From contig NZ_VEGP01000016.1 in NCBI RefSeq assembly GCF_007679495.1, forward strand, positions 1 to 64,000: DNA of 64,000 bases. The letters run 5' to 3'. The translations under genes and the position numbers were made by a program. This document shows positions 9,507 to 17,535 of the stretch, piece by piece. Source of the DNA: Paenibacillus sp. 32O-W. Lineage in GTDB: Bacteria > Bacillota > Bacilli > Paenibacillales > NBRC-103111. Below the pieces are notes generated by a model. It was given only the letters and a program-made list of their open reading frames with translations. It ran no database searches and was not told where the DNA came from. Numbering within the stretch: the first letter of the stretch is position 1; every line of letters begins with the position of its first letter.

Positions 9507-12326
9507 TCATCCGTCGGACGACTCCTCCACCTGCTCTTCCAAGGAAAGAAGCAGCAGGGGTACGGCCGCATAGGTCATCATCGTCCCCGCAGCGACAATG
9601 CCCGAATCGTTGAAGAGGAATGCCGTAACCGTTCCGATGGTTATGGCCGCCCAGCCGTTGAGGAAAGCGGGATAAAGCCTTCTCCACCTGCGGAATCTCC
9701 GCGGCGGCTTCACCAAGATTGCCAGCATGACCAGAACGCAGGTCAGAACCACTTTGCTCCAGATGGATGCCCTGAGCAGGTGCACGTTCATCTTCAGCTT
9801 CCTCACGAGAATGTCCTTGATCTCCGCCAGATCTCCCGCCGCCAAATACCGAAAAGCCTCCCCGATATGACTATGCTGCCCTCCCTTAAACCATACATTG
9901 GCCACCCATAGAACCAGAATGCCACCCACCAGCAGAAGTCCCAGAAGAACCGCTGTCCGCAGCTTCATCCCACGCGCCTGGAACTCATGTCCCGGCTGTT
10001 TTGGCACCGGCTTTCCGGACCGGGACGTCGCCCGCCCGAACTCTTCCCCTCCAGAAACCGTTAGTACGTATTGTCCCAGCCCGAGTTGACGCCCAATAGA
10101 TGCCCGGTCAGTGTGAGCTAACTCCGGCTGCCCGGATCGGGGCGTTTCTCTAAGTACGGGCAGATTTCGCAAGGGAATGGGAGGGCCCAGATAACGGACA
10201 GCGCCTGCGCCTGTCTTCGGCATCCGCCCTCCACCCCGCAGCGATGGCTTTTCCGGCCAAGCAGAAAGCGGCGAGGACCATCGCTCCCCTCTGCGCAGGC
10301 CGAACCAGGCCGCCCCGCAGGTCACTGCGGCCGTTATGGCACCACCTGCATTAGCCCCGCCGACCGGAGAAGCCAGATAGATCAGCAGTGCGACATACAA
10401 AGCCGCCAGTCCCCAACGGAACAACCGATCGGCTGCAGGAGCTGTTGGGCCGATCGCGCGGCCAGACCGGGCGGCTGTGGGAGACGCCGGGCGCTTCGGC
10501 CGGCCAGACCGTCCGGCCGCAACTGAAGCAGACCCGGGCATAGAACCCGCGGGCAGGCTTTGCCGCTGTTGGGCCCATGCCATCGTTCCCAACACAGCCG
10601 CCCCTACCAGCACCCCCATTAGTTCATTGCCGATTCCATAGAACCGGGCTCCGATAATCGGATCGTAACCAAGCACCGAGCGTTTCATGACGTTCGCTCC
10701 GGTCCAGCCGTCCAGCATGAGCACGGCTGCCGTGGCGAGGCCGATCCAGGTGCAGCCGGCCCAGAGGCTCCTCCGGACCAGCCACAGACTGATGGCTGCC
10801 AAAACAACCGGCAGCAGCGCTATTTGCGCGGCATTCCATAACGCCGTACCCTCTGCGCTGGCCAGGGATAAGCCTCCGACGCCCGGCTTCGGGCCATGGA
10901 TAGACAAGGTCCCATTCAACCCGGGGCCCAAGGCAAACAGTAGCAAGGGGGCCGCCGGAATCGACCACAACAGGCCGCGCACCAAGGGCCGCCCCTCTTT
11001 TTTACGGGACAACGCATAATAAAGCCCGATTAATAACACCCCAATTTCATATACCGTAAAAACGGATAACAAAGGGAGCCTGACGCGATAAACCGCCTCC
11101 ATCCGCCCTATTTCCCCCAGCAGGTATGCGAGCGGGTCGGCATGCGGCTTGATCTGAACGGCTTTTCCCGTCCATTCCGCAGCTCCGGCCAAACCTAACC
11201 GCTCGGTAACGGACGGGGTCAGATCCCACATGACGGCAACTCCATCCCGGCGGGTGGACTCCGTATAAATCAACCCCCTTCCGCCATCGTTGCGATGCAT
11301 AATCCATGGAGCCATCGTCAGCTTCCTCTTGGCAGCATCCGAATGAACTACTGGGGATAAGATCCACAGATCTTCCTTATCCGCAATCTCCCGGCGAACA
11401 TTTCCTATGAACGAATCCATTTCCTTAAGTACATCCTGCATTTGGGCCGCGAAGCTTTCCTCCGAATAAAAGGATCTAACAGCATATAACCGCTGCAAGT
11501 CCCCCAATTCAATAAGCGTGACAGAACGATTGTCCCTCTGTTTCCACTGATCCAGGATGGCCGAATAGTCCGTGCTTACCCCTCCGGCACGCCAGGGCGA
11601 TGATCTCAACAGAGACCGGCTGACATCCCCCTGGGCCACGGTTCCCTCCAGATTCATTAGCGCCAATGGCGCGTACCGTTGAAGACCTTTCGCCGGATCG
11701 GCTTCCGAGACTATATCCGCATTGCCCCAGACATTGGTCTGAACCTGATTCCTTCCTAAAATGTCTCCCAACGAACCCGGCCTTCCTCCATAAGAAGTGG
11801 CCCGGTTCGTACTCGCCAGCCCTTCAATAGCGGGAACGAAAATCGCTTCCTTCCCGGAAGGGCGTCCGGTGTATCGCTGATATAGCACATCAGCCGGAAC
11901 CTCCTCTACCGTTTCCCAACGGTTATACCCCTGAGCACCGCCGCTCACACTCCGTCTTCCCGCTCCGATGGAAGCGTAGCTGTCTTTGCCCCCTTGCCCC
12001 GCAAGCCTTGCATTGACCGCCCCCAGCACTCCTTCCTGCAATAGCCGGCTCAACTCCGGCATCACCCTTAAGCTGGGCTCCCGAAGCTCCAGGAAAGACA
12101 AACCGGGGATAGAGATAATCGTCAAGCGCTCCGCTGACTCCCTCTCTTCGGACGAGTTCACACGATGAACCGGCTGCCCGGAGACAGGGCTTCGCCGCGC
12201 TATGTTGTCCTTCAGATAAACCTGTCCCAGATGCCCCAGAACAGCGAAAAACAATATGTACCCGGCCGATACCAACAGCCCTGTAAGTAACAGCAAGAAA
12301 GAACGAACACTGGATTGGGACCCCAT
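9507..12326 (-). CDS. Large membrane protein, N-terminal alkaline-phosphatase-like domain
   Basis: A 939-residue integral membrane protein. After a signal-anchor (about 10-33) comes an outside domain (about 65-415) with alkaline-phosphatase-superfamily features: LTIISIPGLSFLEL, a search-like SYASIGAGRR segment, and TRRDGVAVMWDLTPSVTERL, the usual late motif before the C-terminal His region. From about 425 onward there are roughly ten membrane segments broken by two long loops rich in Pro, Arg, Ser and Gly (about 590-640 and 680-770). The exact catalytic metal ligands are not obvious. GGGAGGA precedes ATG 12326. It is inserted between ABC-F and tsaD, which are neighbours in B. subtilis. No specific function can be assigned. 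Confidence 0.6.
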   Translation of the reverse strand: MGSQSSVRSFLLLLTGLLVSAGYILFFAVLGHLGQVYLKDNIARRSPVSGQPVHRVNSSEERESAERLTIISIPGLSFLELREPSLRVMPELSRLLQEGVLGAVNARLAGQGGKDSYASIGAGRRSVSGGAQGYNRWETVEEVPADVLYQRYTGRPSGKEAIFVPAIEGLASTNRATSYGGRPGSLGDILGRNQVQTNVWGNADIVSEADPAKGLQRYAPLALMNLEGTVAQGDVSRSLLRSSPWRAGGVSTDYSAILDQWKQRDNRSVTLIELGDLQRLYAVRSFYSEESFAAQMQDVLKEMDSFIGNVRREIADKEDLWILSPVVHSDAAKRKLTMAPWIMHRNDGGRGLIYTESTRRDGVAVMWDLTPSVTERLGLAGAAEWTGKAVQIKPHADPLAYLLGEIGRMEAVYRVRLPLLSVFTVYEIGVLLIGLYYALSRKKEGRPLVRGLLWSIPAAPLLLFALGPGLNGTLSIHGPKPGVGGLSLASAEGTALWNAAQIALLPVVLAAISLWLVRRSLWAGCTWIGLATAAVLMLDGWTGANVMKRSVLGYDPIIGARFYGIGNELMGVLVGAAVLGTMAWAQQRQSLPAGSMPGSASVAAGRSGRPKRPASPTAARSGRAIGPTAPAADRLFRWGLAALYVALLIYLASPVGGANAGGAITAAVTCGAAWFGLRRGERWSSPLSAWPEKPSLRGGGRMPKTGAGAVRYLGPPIPLRNLPVLRETPRSGQPELAHTDRASIGRQLGLGQYVLTVSGGEEFGRATSRSGKPVPKQPGHEFQARGMKLRTAVLLGLLLVGGILVLWVANVWFKGGQHSHIGEAFRYLAAGDLAEIKDILVRKLKMNVHLLRASIWSKVVLTCVLVMLAILVKPPRRFRRWRRLYPAFLNGWAAITIGTVTAFLFNDSGIVAAGTMMTYAAVPLLLLSLEEQVEESSDG

Positions 12327-12359
12327 TTTCTTCCTCCCGGTCTTGTGAAAGTACGCCAG

Positions 12360-12720
12360 AGGTTACTTGAAAATAAAGATGACTTCCAACATCGCCCCAT
12401 GACTTCGGCCAATAGACGTTTACCTTAATCTGGAGCTTTGAATAGATCCGCCAATTCCTAGTCTCGTCTTGAATCCCTGCAGACATACTCCGTACAAATA
12501 CCTTCCAAGAATAGCCCCGGCAATAACCCGATTCTCGCGCCAAATCTAAACAACGGACGCACTTGAATTCCAATTAGACGCGTCATTCCGTGTACGGCAC
12601 CGGCAAAAATGAAAATAGATGGATTTCTCAAGGTAGTCCCCATGCCGCTGACGCGAAGCCTTCCGATGGAGAAATCGACACGAGGTGAGTGGTTGGCTAA
12701 TTTTCAGGTATTCGTTTAAT
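12360..12720 (-). other. Stretch possibly holding a degraded membrane-protein remnant
   Basis: The minus strand from 12643 reads NPSIFIFAGAVHGMTRLIGI and then IGLLPGLFLEGICTEYVC before a stop at 12458. This is coherent hydrophobic sequence with no ribosome site. Just downstream in another frame comes RNWRIYSKLQIKVNVYWPKS. It could be a frameshifted relic or chance; I name no family. Confidence 0.2.
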
Positions 12721-12837
12721 CCCCTTGTGCATTTTTTCATCCTATCCCGGAGCTATCAGCCAGCTAAAAAAAGCCCTAACCGTGTATCTGCTGCGAGCTT
12801 TCGCCTGGTTTCTTTTACTACCCGAATATGAACAAAA

Positions 12838-13151
12838 ATGTCCACATCGTTATCCACAAGTGGATAATCAAAAAATCAAAGGAAAATTAGAAAAAAACAT
12901 GACTATCAACAACTTTATCCACATTATCCACAGTTTTTGTTGAAAAAACTATCCCGAAGCGGGGATAATTGTCGCCCTTACTCTCCCATAGACTTTTTGA
13001 TTCTATTCACATTGTCCACATAGGTTGTGGATAACTATGTCCACAGAGTCCTTACCTCGTCATTTTTCTACATGAAGCTGCAAAAAAACCGTCTGCCCCC
13101 CATACGGGTGAAGCAAACGGTAGATTTCTTACATTATTAAGTTGTGGATAA
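12838..13151. promoter_or_regulatory. DnaA-box cluster next to tsaD
   Basis: Five perfect TTATCCACA boxes lie in about 300 bases: plus strand at 12850-12858, 12915-12923 and 12924-12932 (tandem), and minus strand at 13026-13034 and 13143-13151. Two boxes have one mismatch (12859-12867 minus, 13012-13020 plus) and two have two mismatches (12838-12846, 13037-13045). 12850-12867 forms an inverted pair. The flanks are AT-rich. There is no dnaA or dnaN gene here, so this is more likely a DnaA-binding cluster that titrates DnaA than an origin. Confidence 0.85.
13082..13121 (-). terminator. Terminator of the thiL-tsaD operon
   Basis: On the minus strand ACCGTTTGC pairs with GCAGACGGT (one G-U pair) and is followed by seven T. 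It lies inside the DnaA-box cluster, about 100 bases beyond the tsaD stop. Confidence 0.75.
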
Positions 13152-13220
13152 ACGATTGTGCGTCCCAATTAGTCTTCTTGCCATCGACGATGGCCGGAGC
13201 TGCCGTTCAAATACCTTGGT

Positions 13221-14264
13221 CTAAACCGACCATTCTTCTAATGAAAGTAACGGCTCAGCCTTCATATCAAAGGATGAAAATTGCCCGCGCGTATATTTCA
13301 AATAAGCAGCCGCACCGATCATCGCCGCATTATCCGTGCAATATTCGAACGGGGGAATGACCAGAGGAATTCCCTCCTCGGCGCAGCGTCCCGCCAATTC
13401 GGTCCGCAGCCCGCGATTCGCGGCCACTCCGCCCGCCAGAAGAAGCTGCCGTGCGCCTGTCTCCCGAACGGCGCGCACCGCTTTCTCCACGAGCACGTCG
13501 ATGACCGACTCCTGAAAGCCTCTGGCCACATGTGCGGGGTCCAGAGCCTCCCCTTTCATCTTCGCCTGATTCAGGACGGCCAGAACGGCCGATTTCAAGC
13601 CGCTGAAGCTGAAATCGTATGAGCCCGGCTCCAGCCAAGCTCTTGGCAGCGTAATGCTCTCCTTCGCTTCATGAGCGAGCCGGTCGATATGCGGTCCGCC
13701 AGGATAGGGGAGCTGCAGGGCCCGTGCCACCTTGTCGAAGGCCTCTCCCACCGCATCATCCCGGGTCAGTCCGAGAATGCGGAAGCGCCCTTCCTTCTGC
13801 ACATGAACAATTTCCGTATGGCCTCCCGATACGACCAGCGCGACCAACGGGTACTCCAGCTCTCCTACCAGACGGTTCGCATAGATATGGCCGGCAATAT
13901 GATGCACTCCGATAAGCGGAAGCTCGAGCGCCGTAGCCAACGCTTTGGCCGCCACCATCCCTACGAGCAGCGAGCCGACAAGCCCCGGACCGTGAGTAAC
14001 CGCCACTGCCGACAGCTCGGCCGGGCTCACGCGGGCTTCCCTAAGGGCTTCTTCAATAATCCATGTAATGGTCTCCACATGCTTCCGGGAGGCCACCTCC
14101 GGAACGACCCCTCCGAATTTGCGATGGGTCTCGATTTGACTGGAGACGATATTCGATCTGACCTTCGTTCCATCCTCTACGACAGCCACCGAGGTTTCAT
14201 CACAGCTTGTCTCAATGGCAACTATATAACAAGGCTGCTTTCGCAGCTCTTCCGCCGGCTTCAT
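13221..14264 (-). CDS. tsaD: tRNA threonylcarbamoyladenosine transferase TsaD
   Basis: A protein of about 347 residues that, with TsaB and TsaE, moves threonylcarbamoyl to A37 of ANN-decoding tRNAs. The IETSCDETSVAVV start, the HHIAGHIYAN metal-binding His pair, the GGHTEIV segment and LLAGGVAANRGLR are characteristic. I chose ATG 14264 (MKPAEELRKQ) because it forms an ATGA overlap with the rimI stop and follows a GGAGG site. It is last in the thiL-tsaE-tsaB-rimI-tsaD operon. Old name gcp. Confidence 0.97.
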   Translation of the reverse strand: MKPAEELRKQPCYIVAIETSCDETSVAVVEDGTKVRSNIVSSQIETHRKFGGVVPEVASRKHVETITWIIEEALREARVSPAELSAVAVTHGPGLVGSLLVGMVAAKALATALELPLIGVHHIAGHIYANRLVGELEYPLVALVVSGGHTEIVHVQKEGRFRILGLTRDDAVGEAFDKVARALQLPYPGGPHIDRLAHEAKESITLPRAWLEPGSYDFSFSGLKSAVLAVLNQAKMKGEALDPAHVARGFQESVIDVLVEKAVRAVRETGARQLLLAGGVAANRGLRTELAGRCAEEGIPLVIPPFEYCTDNAAMIGAAAYLKYTRGQFSSFDMKAEPLLSLEEWSV

Positions 14265-14779
14265 TCGCCTCCACCTGCTCCTTTCTTGGATGCCTGAGGG
14301 GACTTGTTCAATTCCGCCCACATAATAATAGCGTCCTCATTGTTGTCGGTATAGTATCCTTTGCGGACCCCGCTGTCCTCGAAGCCCATTTTCCGGTACA
14401 GATTCCGGGCGATGGCATTCGATTCCCTGACCTCCAGGGTCATTCGCGAAGCGCCCATATAGGCTGCGGTCTTCTGCAGCTCGCCGACCAGCTTCCGACC
14501 GAGCTTGATGCCCCGGTATTTCTCCCTGATCGCTATGTTGGTAATATGAGCTTCATCCATAATCAGCCACATCCCGGCATAGCCGGCCACTTCCCCATCG
14601 TATTCCATCACCATATAACGGGCGAAGTGATTATTGACCAACTCGTTATAAAAAGCGGCTGCCGTCCAGGGAGTAGGGAAAGCCTCCTCCTCGATTTGGC
14701 AGATTTGCTCAATATCGTCCACCTGCATCAAGCGAAAAACAAGCTTGGGCGAGGTGTCGTTATGGACGCTTTTCTCCAT
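14261..14779 (-). CDS. rimI: Ribosomal protein S18-alanine N-acetyltransferase RimI
   Basis: A 172-residue GNAT acetyltransferase that acetylates the N-terminal Ala of S18. Visible motifs are the acetyl-CoA site around REKYRGIKLGRKLVGEL, the preceding ITNIAI strand, and the C-terminal RNLYRKMGFEDSGVRKGYY stretch. ATG 14779 (MEKSVHND) has AGGAAAAAGGG upstream; the longer frame is a shadow of tsaB. It overlaps tsaB by 20 bases and tsaD by 4, so the cluster is translationally coupled. Confidence 0.93.
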   Translation of the reverse strand: MEKSVHNDTSPKLVFRLMQVDDIEQICQIEEEAFPTPWTAAAFYNELVNNHFARYMVMEYDGEVAGYAGMWLIMDEAHITNIAIREKYRGIKLGRKLVGELQKTAAYMGASRMTLEVRESNAIARNLYRKMGFEDSGVRKGYYTDNNEDAIIMWAELNKSPQASKKGAGGGE

Positions 14780-15602
14780 CCCTTTTTCCTCCCGAGGACG
14801 TTTTGGCCAACAGCTTCGCTTCTGCCTCGGCCAGCTGCGTGTAATTGGGCACCAGCCGGTGCACGTCATCGTGAATTCCGGCCGCATGAAGCCGTAGAGC
14901 AAGCCTACCGACATCATATGCATGGATATCATGAGGGTATGCCCCTGATTCTCCGCTCCATTGCTCCGCCAGGCGTCCTATAGCATCGGCGAAGGCCCCA
15001 ACTTCTCCGACAAACCGGATTTGCCGCGGTCTGGATTTCTCCGGCTCGTTCCGGGCCGCCTCCGCCAGCTCCTCTACCCAAACCTCCAGCAGTCGGATTC
15101 CATCCTCGCGAATTCTACTCCACCGTCCGGACCCGGAAGCAAATAAAGCCGTATAGACTTGTCCCCGGCGAGCATCCATCAGAGGAACGATCCAGGATGG
15201 ACCCGGCTGGCTGTCTTCACGGACTTGCGCTTCCCTTTCCGTCCCGGCCATCGATTCGGCAGCGCCCAAGGCCATCGCTTCCAGGCTGGACACTCCGATG
15301 ACCGGCTGCTTCAGCGCCCACGCCATCGTCTTCGCCACGGTGATGCCGATTCGAACGCCCGTATAGGAGCCGGGCCCCCGTCCGACAGCGAAGCCGTCCA
15401 GATCAGCCGGACGAAGCTGGAGCTCAGCCAACAATTCGTGAATGGTGGGCAGCAAATACATCGAATGGTTACGCTCCGCCCGCGAATTCCGTTCGCCCAA
15501 TAACCGTTCTCCCTCCAGCACCGCGACGGTCATCGCAGAGGTGGAGGTATCCAGGGCAAGCCATCTTCCGCTTGTATTCTGTATCTTGGTTTCTTCTGTC
15601 AT
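14760..15602 (-). CDS. tsaB: tRNA threonylcarbamoyladenosine biosynthesis protein TsaB
   Basis: A 280-residue TsaD paralogue without the metal-binding His pair, serving as the platform protein of the t6A complex. It begins with WLALDTSTSAMTVAV, has the GRGPGSYTGVRIG loop and a MDARRGQVYTALF segment, all typical. ATG 15602 forms an ATGA overlap with the tsaE stop; the in-frame extension to 15755 has no family similarity. At about 280 residues it is longer than the roughly 230 of many TsaB proteins, with extra sequence in the middle and C-terminal part. Confidence 0.94.
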   Translation of the reverse strand: MTEETKIQNTSGRWLALDTSTSAMTVAVLEGERLLGERNSRAERNHSMYLLPTIHELLAELQLRPADLDGFAVGRGPGSYTGVRIGITVAKTMAWALKQPVIGVSSLEAMALGAAESMAGTEREAQVREDSQPGPSWIVPLMDARRGQVYTALFASGSGRWSRIREDGIRLLEVWVEELAEAARNEPEKSRPRQIRFVGEVGAFADAIGRLAEQWSGESGAYPHDIHAYDVGRLALRLHAAGIHDDVHRLVPNYTQLAEAEAKLLAKTSSGGKRDGEKRP

Positions 15603-16087
15603 ATGAAAACTCCGTTCTGTTTCAACGTCTCGCACCAATGCCTGTAGACCGGCCCTTCCGGAGTCAACAGGAACCTTCGCTCCTGCAAGCCGGTCGTTTC
15701 GATATAGATCGTCAGACGCTCCTCCGGAAGCAAATCCGGGATCCGGCTGGCCCATTCCACGACCGTTACCCCGTCGCCATAAAAATACTCGTCCAGCCCG
15801 AGCTCATCCGCCTCTTCCTCGGTTATCCGGTACACATCCATATGATAAAAAGGAAGCGATTCTCCCGAATATTCTTTAATGATGGTAAAGGTCGGGCTGT
15901 TGACCACATCCGCCACTCCCAGAGCCCTGGCCAACGCCTGGGAGAACGTTGTTTTCCCGGCACCGAGATCGCCGTCCAATGCCAGCACGGTACCGGGCGT
16001 CATCATCGGGGCCAGCGCTTCGGCCAAGCGTGACGTGTCCTGCTCGTTAGCAGACTCATAAGTATACTGCGGCTGCGTAGTCATCAT
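15599..16087 (-). CDS. tsaE: tRNA t6A ATPase TsaE
   Basis: A 162-residue P-loop ATPase that powers turnover of the t6A complex. Walker A GDLGAGKTTFSQ (about residue 40), switch region NSPTFTIIKEYSG and HMDVYRI, and VVEWASRIPDLLP are the usual family signatures. It starts 3 bases after the thiL stop, with AGGGG directly before tandem ATG codons. It overlaps tsaB by 4 bases. Confidence 0.95.
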   Translation of the reverse strand: MMTTQPQYTYESANEQDTSRLAEALAPMMTPGTVLALDGDLGAGKTTFSQALARALGVADVVNSPTFTIIKEYSGESLPFYHMDVYRITEEEADELGLDEYFYGDGVTVVEWASRIPDLLPEERLTIYIETTGLQERRFLLTPEGPVYRHWCETLKQNGVFI

Positions 16088-16090
16088 CCC

Positions 16091-17110
16091 CTAATTGTCA
16101 AAATGATTATAGCCCCGCTTGTCCACAGGCTCTATAGCTCCGCTGTGGCGAAGCAGCCGGACGCCCGTGAACCGCTCGCTCACCTCGCCGACGATCGCCA
16201 GCGGAATGCCGTGTCGGCTGAACAACGCGGCCAACTCGTTCACTCCCTCGGGCCTTACCGTTCCGAGCAGCTGATAATCCTCGCCGCCGCCCAAGATCCA
16301 ATCGAGCGGTTCCCGGGAGGCCAGCCGCGCATATTCCGCCAAGTCCGGATGCACCGGCAGCCGCCCTTCCTCCAGCAGCACACCGACGCCGGACGCTTCG
16401 GCAATCTCCGCGGCTTCGCTGGCCACGCCGTCGCTAACATCGTTCAGCGCCCCGGCGAAGCCGGATTGCAGCAGCATTCGGGCGGCTTTCACCTGCGGCT
16501 GCGGCCTCTGATGCGCCTGCACAAGAAAGCGGTAAGGCTGCGCAAGCTCGCCGATGGAATCGGCAGCCTGCTGCCTACCGAGCAGATAGTGCAGGCCGGC
16601 GGCGGAGCAGCCCGGATAGCCGGTGACGAAGACCGCGTCACCCGGACGGGCAGAAGAGCGGACTAACGCCCGCCCTTGCTCGATCTCTCCTATAATGGTA
16701 ACGGCAAGCACTATTTCACCCGGGGTTGAAGTCGTATCCCCGCCCGCCACCGTAACTCCGAATTGTTCGGCGCATTCGTACAGCCCTTCGTACAGATTGT
16801 CCAACCGGGATACAGGTACGTTCTTGGGTGCGCTCAGCGACAATAAAGCATATCGCGGAATGGCGCCCATGGCGGCGATATCGCTAATGTTAGAGGCCAT
16901 GGCCTTGTATCCGACGTCACTGTCTTTCATAGTCACTCGCTTGAAATGAACTTCCTGCACCATCGTATCGCAGGACATGACGATTTGCGATCCGGACGGC
17001 CAATCCGCCACAGCCGCATCGTCTCCGATTCCGACCACCAGAGGCGGAAGAGCCGCCCCGGTTCGTGTCCTGCGTTCGGTCAGGCGACGGATAAGAGCAA
17101 ATTCGTCCAT
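16091..17110 (-). CDS. thiL: Thiamine-monophosphate kinase ThiL
   Basis: A 339-residue AIR-synthase-fold kinase that phosphorylates thiamine monophosphate to thiamine pyrophosphate. Motifs: DEFALIRRLTER, GIGDDAAV (Mg-ATP binding), KAMASNISDIAAMGA, TVAGGDTTS and GGGEDYQLL, in the family order. It is the first gene of the thiL-tsaE-tsaB-rimI-tsaD operon, as in B. subtilis. A sigma-A promoter is seen at 17145-17173. Confidence 0.96.
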   Translation of the reverse strand: MDEFALIRRLTERRTRTGAALPPLVVGIGDDAAVADWPSGSQIVMSCDTMVQEVHFKRVTMKDSDVGYKAMASNISDIAAMGAIPRYALLSLSAPKNVPVSRLDNLYEGLYECAEQFGVTVAGGDTTSTPGEIVLAVTIIGEIEQGRALVRSSARPGDAVFVTGYPGCSAAGLHYLLGRQQAADSIGELAQPYRFLVQAHQRPQPQVKAARMLLQSGFAGALNDVSDGVASEAAEIAEASGVGVLLEEGRLPVHPDLAEYARLASREPLDWILGGGEDYQLLGTVRPEGVNELAALFSRHGIPLAIVGEVSERFTGVRLLRHSGAIEPVDKRGYNHFDN

Positions 17111-17144
17111 ACTTTCAAGGCCACCCTCATTCAGTATTGAACAT

Positions 17145-17173
17145 ATTATAGCCCTCTGTTAAAGATGCCGCAA
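17145..17173 (-). promoter_or_regulatory. Sigma-A promoter of thiL-tsaEBD operon
   Basis: Minus-strand TTGCGG (17168-17173), 17-base spacer, perfect TATAAT (17145-17150), 35 bases before the thiL ATG. Confidence 0.75.
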
Positions 17174-17327
17174 GAAGCGCTGTCGAATTACCGAATCAGA
17201 CCGCCGTCCGCCGCCAAACCGATAAGTGGGGCTAAATCTGAGGCTGTCTTTCATTTGTAGGAAAGGTGTACAACAGGATGTATAGTGAAAAGCCCAATTG
17301 GTATAGTACCAATGAAACTGGTTATGG

Positions 17328-17483
17328 TTAAACGCGAAAATGTAACGGAACTGGGAGACCTTATTTCGTCAAATTAGGCCGTTTTTTTAAACTAACGGAA
17401 CCAGGCGCGCTTATTGCTTGGAATTCTCCTACTTTCGCGAGCATTTCTAGGGAATAAGGTCATCTGGTTCCGTTAAAACCAAA
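17328..17483 (+). repeat. TAACGGAAC intergenic repeat, copy A
   Basis: About 155 bases containing TAACGGAACTGG (17342), CTAACGGAACCAGG (about 17394) and, reversed, CTGGTTCCGTTAA (about 17463). The last two form a 12-bp inverted pair (TAACGGAACCAG / CTGGTTCCGTTA) around a loop of about 60 bases. Almost the whole element recurs in reverse orientation at 55530-55737. No ORF explains it. The rest of the 17174-17535 gap holds a small palindrome TTGGTATAGTACCAA and nothing else I recognise. Confidence 0.85.
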
Positions 17484-17535
17484 CCGTGCAGGTTTTCGCA
17501 TGATCTTTGGCTGTACGCCATTAAATCGACATCGA

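Noticed and set aside
12546-12740. Short minus-strand ORFs upstream of the AlkP-like gene
   Set aside because: Several overlapping frames, none with a ribosome site; only noted as a possible relic.
12838-13151. Chromosomal or plasmid origin of replication
   Set aside because: Box density fits, but there is no dnaA, dnaN or rep gene nearby and the flanking genes are tsaD and a membrane protein; a DnaA-binding cluster explains it better.
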